The position numbers were made by a program, and so were the translations under genes. From assembly GCA_036258055.1 (NCBI GenBank), contig DATAEK010000256.1, positions 1 to 7,800 on the forward strand: a stretch of 7,800 bases of DNA, in the 5' to 3' direction. Position 1 is the stretch's first letter. Every line of letters starts with the position of its first letter. A model generated the notes under the pieces. That model searched no databases, was not told where the DNA came from, and worked only from the letters and a program-made list of their open reading frames with translations. Positions 1 through 5,076 of this stretch are shown piece by piece. Source of the DNA: DATAEK01 sp036258055. GTDB lineage: Bacteria; Acidobacteriota; Vicinamibacteria; Vicinamibacterales; 2-12-FULL-66-21.

Positions 1-1
1 A

Positions 2-925
2 AAGGGTGAGAGCGTCTGGAACGGTTGGTTCATGCTGGCGACGCTACGCGAGTTCGCCAACTTGGCCGAGCAGCGGAGTGACGCCGCGCGGGCGGCCTGG
101 TGCCGGGAGCAAGCCGATGCGCTGCAGAAGGCATTGGAAGAACACGCCTGGGACGGCGGCTGGTACCGGCGGGCCTACTTCGACGATGGCACTCCACTCG
201 GCTCGGCGCAGAACGACGAGTGCCAGATCGATTCGATCGCTCAGACGTGGGCAGTTATCTCCAGCGCCGGTGACCCTGAGCGGGCCCGACAGGCAATGGC
301 GGCGGTCGAGGATCGTCTGGTCCGCGATGCGGATCAGATGATCCTGCTGCTCACGCCACCGTTCGATCGCGGCTCGCTCGAGCCCGGCTACATCAAGGGC
401 TACGTGCCCGGCATCCGCGAAAACGGCGGGCAGTACACGCATGCCGCGACCTGGGTCGTGCTGGCGACGGCCCTGCTCGGCCGGGGCAAGCGCGCGCTGG
501 AGTTGTTCGCATTGCTCAACCCCGTCCGCCATGGCGCGACTCCCGAAGACGTCGGGCGGTACATGGTGGAACCCTACGTCGTGGCGGCGGACGTCTACGG
601 AGCGCCGCCGCATACAGGGCGGGGTGGCTGGACTTGGTACACGGGCTCTGCCAGCTGGCTGTATCGCGTCGGCCTCGAGGCGATCCTCGGCTTCCACAAG
701 CGAGGGGACCGTGTGAGGATCGACCCGTGCGTCGCGCCGGATTGGCCGCGTTACGAGCTTACCTACCGCCACGGCTCCGCGATCTACCATATCGTCGTGG
801 AGAACGCAGCAGGCGCGGGCCGCGGCGTGCGTGCCGTTACGGTAGACGCGCACGACGTGCCCGATGGCGAGATCCCGCTGATGGACGATGGAAAAACCCA
901 TGAAGTTCGAGTCGAGCTGGGCTGA
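2..925 (+). CDS. ndvB: C-terminal GH94 domain of a cyclic beta-1,2-glucan synthase-like protein (5' truncated)
   Basis: The reading frame is open from the first bases of the window, so the gene starts upstream; the ATG at 32 is internal, because the residues before it (GESVWNGWF) already belong to the conserved GH94 core. Further GH94 landmarks are CQIDSIAQTWAVIS (about 220-265), ENGGQYTHAATW (about 420-455), GGWTWYTGSASWLYR (about 625-665) and the closing IPLMDDGKTHEVRVELG just before the stop. The closing motif is typical of NdvB/ChvB-type cyclic beta-1,2-glucan synthases. In that family the C-terminal GH94 phosphorylase domain trims chain length of the polyprenyl-free, protein-linked glucan, after N-terminal GT84 and middle PF10091 domains. 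The catalytic Asp of the DWND-type motif normally sits just before GESVW, so it is outside the window. A separate GH94 1,2-beta-oligoglucan phosphorylase cannot be excluded without the N-terminus. Likely co-transcribed with the next gene. Confidence 0.85.
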   Translation, partial: KGESVWNGWFMLATLREFANLAEQRSDAARAAWCREQADALQKALEEHAWDGGWYRRAYFDDGTPLGSAQNDECQIDSIAQTWAVISSAGDPERARQAMAAVEDRLVRDADQMILLLTPPFDRGSLEPGYIKGYVPGIRENGGQYTHAATWVVLATALLGRGKRALELFALLNPVRHGATPEDVGRYMVEPYVVAADVYGAPPHTGRGGWTWYTGSASWLYRVGLEAILGFHKRGDRVRIDPCVAPDWPRYELTYRHGSAIYHIVVENAAGAGRGVRAVTVDAHDVPDGEIPLMDDGKTHEVRVELG

Positions 926-936
926 GGGACAGCGGA

Positions 937-951
937 AAGGAGGACAGGAAG
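937..951 (+). promoter_or_regulatory. Shine-Dalgarno region deciding the start of the PF10091 gene
   Basis: AAGGAGG at 937-943 and a second purine tract AGGAAG at 946-951 precede ATG 957. Spacing is 13 nt from the first and 5 nt from the second. The upstream in-frame ATG at 888 lies inside the GH94 coding region and lacks such a site, so 957 is preferred. Confidence 0.6.
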
Positions 952-956
952 AACGG

Positions 957-2276
957 ATGGCCGACCAGCGGCCGGCAGAGGAGGACTTGGACCGGCTGCC
1001 GACGGAAGAGGAATTCGCCCGGCTTCAGCGGACCACGGTGCTGTACTACCTTCACGAGACCAACCCGGACAATGGGCTGGTCCGTGACAAGACCGACCCC
1101 GACGCGCCTTGCAGCATCGCAGCCGTCGGTCTCGCCCTGGCGACGATCCCGGCTGTTGTCGAGCGTGGCGTGCTCATTCGCAAGTTCGCTGCGAGGATCG
1201 CCCGCGTCAGACTCCGCAGCCTCATGAACCTCCCGCAGGGACCTGAGCCGGACACGGCCGGGTACAAGGGATTCTTCTATCACTTCCTCGACATCGATAC
1301 CGGGCGTCGCGTCTGGAATTGCGAGCTCTCCACGCTCGACTCAGCGTTCCTGTTCGCGGGTGCCCTTACCTGTGCCACCTACTTCGACGGCGACACGGAA
1401 GAAGAGGCTGACGTCCGAGGCCTGGCGGACGCGCTCTACCGCCGGGCCGACTGGGACTGGGCGTGTCATGGTGGCCCGACGCTCACCCACGGCTGGAAGC
1501 CTGAGACCGGCTTCCTGCCGTACCGCTACGAGGGGTATGACGAGGGGCTCTTGCTCTACCTTCTTGCCCTCGGCTCGCCGACTCACCCACTTCCGCCGGA
1601 AAGTTACCACGCGTACTGTGCCACCTATCAGTGGAAGGAAATCTACGGCCGCGAGCTGCTGTACTCGGGGCCGTTGTTTACACACCAACTTTCGCACCTC
1701 TGGATCGATTTCCGTGGCATTCGCGACGCGTTCATGCGCGAGCGCGGCAGCGACTACTTCGAGAACAGCCGGCAGGCGACCTTCGTGCAGCAGGAGTATG
1801 CGGTCAAGAACCCGCTGGGCTTCGAGGGCTATGGGGAGCACTGTTGGGGCATCACGGCCTCTGATGGCCCGGGGTGGGTCAAGCGCGCGGTGAACGGCGT
1901 CGACCGGGAGTTTTACGGCTACATCGCCCGCGGGGCCCCGTTTGGCCCAGACGACGGCACCGTCTCACCATGGGTCGTCGTCGCGTCGCTGCCGTTCGCG
2001 CCCGAAATCGTCATCCCGACCGTCCGACAGTTCGCCCGGCTGGACCTTGGAATGACCGCCCCCTACGGGTTCAAGCCGTCGTTCAACCAGACCTTCGCTG
2101 TGGAAGAGAGTCCGACCGGTTGGTGGGTCACGCCCCACCACTTCGGCATCGACCAGGGACCGGTCGTGTTGATGACCGAGAACTACCGATCGGGTCTCAT
2201 CTGGGACATCATGCGCGGCTGCCCAGCCGTGATCGCGGGGCTACGGCGAGCCGGGTTCACCGGCGGCTGGCTCTGA
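957..2276 (+). CDS. Stand-alone PF10091 glucoamylase-like protein, probable beta-1,2-glucan-active enzyme (GH144/GH162/GH189-like)
   Basis: The protein is 439 aa from ATG 957; a start at 888 would add 23 residues overlapping the previous gene. Conserved blocks of the COG5368/PF10091 family are visible in order (numbered from ATG 957): ELSTLDSAFLFAG (about 123-135), GYDEGLLLYLLALGSPTHP (about 193-211), HQLSHLWIDFRGIRD (243-257), DYFENSRQAT (266-275), GYGEHCWGITASDGP (291-305) and ENYRSGLIWDIMRG (408-421). The fold is an (alpha/alpha)6 barrel; characterised relatives are endo-beta-1,2-glucanases (GH144, GH162) and the cyclising transglycosylase domain of cyclic beta-1,2-glucan synthases (GH189). 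The N-terminus is acidic (MADQRPAEEDLDRLPTEEEF) with no hydrophobic stretch, so export by a signal peptide is unlikely and the enzyme is probably cytoplasmic. It lies 31 nt after the GH94 gene, which supports a beta-1,2-glucan role. Hydrolase versus transglycosylase cannot be decided from sequence reading alone. Confidence 0.88.
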   Translation: MADQRPAEEDLDRLPTEEEFARLQRTTVLYYLHETNPDNGLVRDKTDPDAPCSIAAVGLALATIPAVVERGVLIRKFAARIARVRLRSLMNLPQGPEPDTAGYKGFFYHFLDIDTGRRVWNCELSTLDSAFLFAGALTCATYFDGDTEEEADVRGLADALYRRADWDWACHGGPTLTHGWKPETGFLPYRYEGYDEGLLLYLLALGSPTHPLPPESYHAYCATYQWKEIYGRELLYSGPLFTHQLSHLWIDFRGIRDAFMRERGSDYFENSRQATFVQQEYAVKNPLGFEGYGEHCWGITASDGPGWVKRAVNGVDREFYGYIARGAPFGPDDGTVSPWVVVASLPFAPEIVIPTVRQFARLDLGMTAPYGFKPSFNQTFAVEESPTGWWVTPHHFGIDQGPVVLMTENYRSGLIWDIMRGCPAVIAGLRRAGFTGGWL

Positions 2277-2293
2277 AGCTTCCATGAGCCAGC
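2266..2293 (+). terminator. Hairpin over the stop codon, possible weak terminator
   Basis: GCTGGCTC (2266-2273) pairs perfectly with GAGCCAGC (2286-2293) across a 12-nt loop that itself contains the palindrome GAAGCTTC (2275-2282). The stem spans the TGA of the PF10091 gene. No T-tract follows, so intrinsic termination is uncertain. Confidence 0.3.
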
Positions 2294-2524
2294 AGGAGCC
2301 AAATCGCAAGATCGGAGAAGTGAAAGAAACCGAAGGATTTGCGAGGAAAAACGGTGATGGTCGAAAGGTGGATTTCCGTTTAGCGAGGAGCAAACCGCCT
2401 TACGCGCTCTGTGGAAGTCTTCTATTTGGCGCATCCAGCCGGTCAGTGGGTTCCATCTGGGGAAAATCTGGGTCACTAAATAGGTCCTCAAATAGGTCCT
2501 CCCTACGCCGCTGGGTAGAGATAC
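2277..2524. other. Intergenic stretch between convergent genes, no gene supported
   Basis: Apart from the hairpin at its left end and the 12-bp tandem repeat at 2470-2505 I see nothing functional here. A 100-codon open frame starts at ATG 2284, but it has no family features, is serine/arginine-rich and runs into the integrase end, so I do not call it. Confidence 0.5.
2470..2505. repeat. 12-bp tandem repeat (two exact units plus one degenerate unit) beside the integrase 3' end
   Basis: AAATAGGTCCTC occurs twice head to tail (2478-2489 and 2490-2501). Reading the period as AGGTCCTCAAAT, the preceding 12 bases (2470-2481) match 8 of 12 positions, giving up to three units. The array ends 23 bp outside the last codon of the integrase relic (2525). 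Attachment regions of tyrosine recombinases often carry such short direct repeats; that role is inference. Confidence 0.6.
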
Positions 2525-3298
2525 CTAGGCCGTTCCCTTCTTCCGCCGTACCTCCATCCGCGCAAGCATCTGACCTCTGGCCTTAAGCCGCTGGTGCGAG
2601 TAGTGCTCCACCATCTTCTTGGAGAGCTGGCCGGTCACGGCCTGGATAACGTGCTCAGGCTAACCGGCTTCGCGTAAATCCGTGACGACCGTGTGGCGTA
2701 GGTCGTGGAACCGAAAGCCGGGGAGGCGGGCTCCGTCCCGCAGCGACCGCCAGGCGCCGTCCCACTTCTTCGCCGGCTCGGTCGGGTCGTGGTGCTGGTG
2801 CTGGCTGGCGCACCAGAGATAATGCTCCGCCTCCGTGTGCCCGAGTTCGTCCGCGCGCTTAAGCATCCGCGTGATGGCGTCGCGGGCCGCGTCATTCAGC
2901 GGGATCTTACGCTTGCTCGTCTCGTTCTTGCTGTGCCCGACGTAGAGCACGCCCTTATCTGTGGCACTCGCGACGTCCCACACCTTCTCCAGGTCAACGT
3001 CCTTGCGGCGAACGTGCTTCACCTCGACGCCTCGCATCGATGTGTTCGCCGCGAGGACCGCCGCGCAGTAGACGTGCTCCCATTCAGGATTTCTGGCGGC
3101 GGTCTCGAGCAGCCGCTTCTGCTCCTCGTTCGTGAGCGCCCGACCGATGGGTACGCCCTCGGCCTCGCTCAACATCGTGACGTGGTCCTGCAGCCGGCGC
3201 CAGTGGCCGTAGCGTTTCAGGACCTTGCGCAACGTGCCCACGTCCGTGTTGACCGTGCGGATGCTGACCCCATCGAGTTTCCGCCTGGCTTGGAAAGC
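2525..3298 (-). pseudogene. Tyrosine recombinase/integrase, catalytic domain, interrupted by an amber codon
   Basis: Read on the - strand from 3298, the frame gives AFQARRKLDGVSIRTVNTDV, the end of an integrase core-binding domain, then the catalytic domain. The box I arginine is in NTSMRGVEVKHVR (about 3050-3015), a beta-hairpin lysine in ETSKRKIPL (about 2925-2900) and the HxxR motif in FHDLRHTVV (about 2710-2685). At 2660-2662 an in-frame TAG interrupts the frame, which then continues for 44 codons to a TAG at 2525-2527. That tail holds TGQLSKKMVEHYSH with the catalytic tyrosine at 2600-2602. The amber-shortened product therefore lacks the nucleophile. The usual box II histidine (GHxS) is also replaced by Gln (codon 2627-2629). 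No ATG start is available; the first possible start is a GTG at 3239-3241, already inside the domain. The missing N-terminal part lies inverted at 3299-3451. Together these mark the gene as dead, unless amber readthrough or assembly error is involved. Confidence 0.85.
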
Positions 3299-3454
3299 CG
3301 GCTGTTCGCCGCGTGCGATGCCTACCTCGCCGCGAAGCGAGCCACGGCGAACCGCGAGCGCACCGTCGCGTTCGACGAAGAGCGGTTGGCGATCGTGAAG
3401 GACCGCATCGGCGACGTGCTGCTGTCGACCATCACGCGCGAGATGATCGAAGGC
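3299..3454 (+). pseudogene. Inverted N-terminal (core-binding) fragment of the same integrase
   Basis: On the + strand this segment encodes RLFAACDAYLAAKRATANRE followed by RTVAFDEERLAIVKDRIGDV and LLSTITREMIEG. This is the helical SAM-like core-binding domain of the same integrase family, but pointing away from the catalytic half. It begins exactly where the - strand homology ends (3298/3299). Flipping 3299-3451 (153 bp, 51 codons) would join ...REMIE directly and in frame to AFQARRKLDG on the - strand, which is the sequence expected for the family. After GAA 3449-3451 the + frame runs into unrelated codons and stops at TAA 3470-3472. AAGCC at 3295-3299 and GGCTT at 3452-3456 form a 5-bp inverted microhomology at the two breakpoints. 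The true integrase N-terminus upstream of this domain was not found. A long + strand open frame leading into it from 2705 is only antisense to the catalytic half. Confidence 0.75.
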
Positions 3455-3646
3455 TTACGCTTACTTGAATAACTATCGACTGAGGCGCTCGCGAACTCCT
3501 GTGAGGTAATACTCCTTTATCCTTGTGTCGGCGTCAGTCTGGCAGCGTCATATACCGACAAGGGACGTCGAGTGAGCATCCGAACGATCGATCTCAATCA
3601 GCCGTGGCAGCGGATTCATGATGACCTGCTGGCACTGGTCGCATGA

Positions 3647-3820
3647 GCAGTCTTTTTGGATCACCACGATCTGTCGCGCAAGATGGCCGCCGGCACCTTT
3701 CCTCAGCCCGTGGAGCTCGGTCGGCGGCGCGTCGCATGGCGGACGTCCGACATCGGGAGGAGGACCGCGAAGTCGTGGCCGAGACCTTCAGGTGCCGAGC
3801 AGCACAGTCGAGCCGGATGA
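3647..3820 (+). pseudogene. AlpA-type excisionase/regulator remnant
   Basis: Between TGA 3644-3646 and TGA 3818-3820 the frame gives 57 residues with the core DLSRKMAAGTFPQPVELG followed by RRRVAWRTSDI and a PRPSGAEQ-like tail. This matches the winged-helix AlpA family (PF05930), whose members typically read LSRSTLYRKMxAGxFPxPVxLG...VAWxxSDI. The recognition-helix residues between LS and RK appear deleted. The N-terminal strand/helix is missing: an in-frame TGA lies directly before it, and the 24 codons from GTG 3572 to that stop do not resemble AlpA. AlpA proteins act with tyrosine integrases of prophages and islands, so its presence about 350 bp from the integrase relic fits one decayed element. 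No functional start or RBS is seen. Confidence 0.6.
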
Positions 3821-3903
3821 CCCGGTTATGAACGGAACGGCGGCGAGGTCGCCGATGACACCGGCAGCGAGTAGCCGTTAAGATGTACGGAGTCGCCGAT
3901 TGG

Positions 3904-3924
3904 GTTAGGGCACAATCCGGGGCA
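3904..3924. repeat. 21-bp direct repeat, left copy
   Basis: The sequence beginning GTTAGGGCACAATCC and ending GGGGCA is identical to the copy at 4149-4169. It contains the motif GGGCACAAT followed 12 bp later by GGGGCATAA, an imperfect tandem unit. The copies bracket the tRNA-Ser-like remnant. Confidence 0.85.
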
Positions 3925-3953
3925 TAAACCCGGGTGCCGGCTCGAACTGAGTT

Positions 3954-3963
3954 CCCGTAAGTG
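3954..3963. repeat. 10-bp direct repeat, inner left copy
   Basis: CCCGTAAGTG is repeated at 4113-4122. The two copies sit just outside the tRNA-like remnant and inside the 21-bp repeats. A 10-mer repeat this close could be chance, but the nested arrangement makes it worth recording. Confidence 0.5.
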
Positions 3964-3980
3964 CTAGATTCTAAAGACAC

Positions 3981-4106
3981 GGAGAGATGTCCGAGTGGTT
4001 GAAGGAGCACGCTTGGAAAGCGCTGCGTTGGAACAGTGTGGAGACGTACTGATTCACATTTTCCGCTGTCGTTTCAACGACTTGACCCCCGAGAGGTCTC
4101 TCTCCG
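3981..4106 (+). tRNA. tRNA-Ser(GGA)-like remnant with a normal 5' half and an aberrant 3' half
   Basis: The 5' half fits a bacterial tRNA-Ser: acceptor GGAGAGA (3981-3987), TG, D-stem TCC/GGA (3990-3992, 4004-4006) around GAGTGGTTGAA, anticodon stem CACGC (4008-4012) and loop TTGGAAA (4013-4019) with anticodon GGA at 4015-4017. The 3' anticodon strand is GCGCT instead of the expected GCGTG, and from there the sequence departs from tRNA. No TTCRANY T-loop is present, and the 5'-to-3' span is about 125 nt instead of about 90. The 3' acceptor strand TCTCTCC is nevertheless present at 4099-4105 and pairs perfectly. Extended by flanks it makes a 13-bp inverted repeat (3975-3987 with 4099-4111). 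A hairpin GACC/GGTC with a 7-nt loop (4084-4098) stands where the T-arm would be. No CCA is encoded. Probably a non-functional relic of an integration target; a tRNA-like structure is the less likely alternative. Confidence 0.6.
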
Positions 4107-4112
4107 TGTCTC

Positions 4113-4122
4113 CCCGTAAGTG
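4113..4122. repeat. 10-bp direct repeat, inner right copy
   Basis: CCCGTAAGTG, identical to 3954-3963. It begins two bases after the inverted repeat that closes the tRNA-like remnant. Confidence 0.5.
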
Positions 4123-4148
4123 ACGGTGTTTGTCGAGGGTAGACACCC

Positions 4149-4169
4149 GTTAGGGCACAATCCGGGGCA
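4149..4169. repeat. 21-bp direct repeat, right copy
   Basis: Identical to 3904-3924, with start points 245 bp apart. Here the internal tandem motif is cleaner: GGGCACAAT at 4153-4161 is followed 12 bp later by GGGCACAAT at 4165-4173. The 12-bp period is the same as in the array at 2470-2505, although the bases differ. Confidence 0.85.
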
Positions 4170-4281
4170 CAATTTCCGACGACCAATCTGCCAGTCGAGT
4201 TTCCTCTCCTGTGGGCGACCTTTCGCGGGTAATCGATCGAGACCGGTTTGATTCCCGTCAGGCACGTTACGGTTTCGCCCG

Positions 4282-4938
4282 TCATCGGTGTTCCTCGATT
4301 CCCAGATCTTCAGGGCTGACGAACGGAACGCGAGCGAATTCGAGTTTGTTCTGAAGATTGACATCGCGCGTAACGACAATCACCGAGGCGTGGGCGTTCA
4401 GCCGCATCACCTCGATGACGGAGGCCAGCAGCCGATCGTCCAGGTTCGTAGGATCCAGCCAAGGCAACGAGTCAGACATCTTCTGCTCGACGGGAATAGC
4501 CATCAGGGTGCTGATCCCGGCCGCCAGAGTCGCCCCTTGCAGCAGCGGACCGCGTCGCCGGTACTCAACCGACTTGGCGTGCAAAGCGTTCCGCCTTTGC
4601 TCTGATGGGGTGTCCGCATGTGGCCACTCGTCAAAAGGCGAACCCGAGAGATCCGAGTATGCGGTCGCGCTGCCGGCCACGGCGTCGATTTCGTCGAGCG
4701 GTGCAGCGGAAATCCGGCACAGGCGTCGAATCGCATCGCCGGAGACGAGTTTCCCGCTCGACGCGTACGGATGGGCGACATTCGGCGACCTGGCTTCGCG
4801 GAAGCGACATTTCGCTGCCAGGGATCGATTAAGATTCAGACAGAGCGGCCACATACGAACGTCATTCTGCTGACCAAGCATTCGGACGCCGACGTTGGCT
4901 CGCCGCGGCGCCGGTTCATTCACGAAGCCCGAGTGCAA
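4282..4938 (-). CDS. PIN-domain protein, C-terminal half recognisable; N-terminus uncertain
   Basis: The open frame is 218 codons from a TTG at 4936-4938, and the real start may lie inside it. The C-terminal third reads LPWLDPTNLDDRLLASVIEV then VIVVTRDVNLQNKLEFARVP. This matches PIN-like nucleases, in which the Asp residues of NLDDR and TRD belong to the metal-binding acidic centre and the late strand. The preceding helix region (ALHAKSVEYRRRGPLLQGAT) also resembles these proteins. I do not find the first PIN strand with its LDxN motif in the N-terminal 100 residues, which look unlike coding sequence of the family. The gene may therefore be 5'-truncated or frameshifted. PIN proteins are metal-dependent RNases, often toxins, but no antitoxin-like partner is seen next to it. 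It is transcribed away from the receptor gene and ends next to the repeat-rich relic tract. Confidence 0.55.
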   Translation of the reverse strand: MHSGFVNEPAPRRANVGVRMLGQQNDVRMWPLCLNLNRSLAAKCRFREARSPNVAHPYASSGKLVSGDAIRRLCRISAAPLDEIDAVAGSATAYSDLSGSPFDEWPHADTPSEQRRNALHAKSVEYRRRGPLLQGATLAAGISTLMAIPVEQKMSDSLPWLDPTNLDDRLLASVIEVMRLNAHASVIVVTRDVNLQNKLEFARVPFVSPEDLGIEEHR

Positions 4939-5076
4939 GTGGAACTACGCTCTGGGCAATCGGTCCATCTGAAACGTGTGTTGAAGGTGGACGCCGGATT
5001 GAGCTTGTGGATCCGCTTCGCGCGCACGAGTACGTAGCACCTACGGCGTTCGCACTCGACGAGCAGCAGTGAAGGC
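4939..5076. other. Upstream region of the receptor gene
   Basis: This gap between the divergent PIN and receptor genes should hold their promoters, but I see no convincing -35/-10 pair. GAAGG at 5071-5075 lies only 1 nt before ATG 5077, a poor Shine-Dalgarno spacing, so the initiation signal of the receptor gene is unclear. Confidence 0.4.

Larger units (their letters stand above)
3457..4281. other. 825-bp tract with no intact gene: element relics and repeats
   Basis: All frames are short or compositionally arbitrary. Recognisable contents are an AlpA-like remnant (3647-3820), a 21-bp direct repeat pair (3904, 4149), a 10-bp direct repeat pair (3954, 4113) and a tRNA-Ser-like remnant (3981-4106). 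A 22-residue open tail on the - strand (3476-3541, ending KEYYLTGVRERLSR before TAG) reads like a protein C-terminus, but I cannot assign it. The remainder (3542-3646, 3821-3903 and 4171-4281) shows nothing I can support. Confidence 0.5.

Noticed and set aside
44..901. 285-codon - strand open frame opposite the GH94 domain
   Set aside because: Shadow of the + strand gene in GC-rich DNA; the + strand shows clear GH94 motifs.
2284..2586. 100-codon + strand open frame after the PF10091 gene
   Set aside because: No family motifs, arbitrary composition, no good RBS, and its end overlaps the integrase coding tail.
2705..3472. 255-codon + strand open frame
   Set aside because: The first ~198 codons are antisense to the integrase catalytic domain; only the codons from 3299 on show real homology, and they are listed as the inverted fragment.
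3476..3541. Short - strand tail DTRIKEYYLTGVRERLSR before TAG
   Set aside because: Looks like a protein C-terminus, but all frames upstream are closed within a few codons and no family is recognised.
3594..4010. 138-codon - strand open frame
   Set aside because: Antisense over the AlpA remnant, a 21-bp repeat and the tRNA-like 5' half; arginine-rich and featureless.
4242..4258. T-arm-like hairpin (ACCGG, loop TTTGATT, CCCGT)
   Set aside because: One stem mismatch, T-loop deviates at the conserved C, and no matching acceptor or anticodon arm lies at proper distance; likely chance, though it could be a displaced tRNA 3' piece.
4831..5072. Open + strand frame ending RIELVDPLRAHEYVAPTAFA... just before the receptor gene
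   Set aside because: The end looks protein-like, but there is no start codon in the frame, a stop lies directly before it, it overlaps the PIN frame, and I recognise no family.
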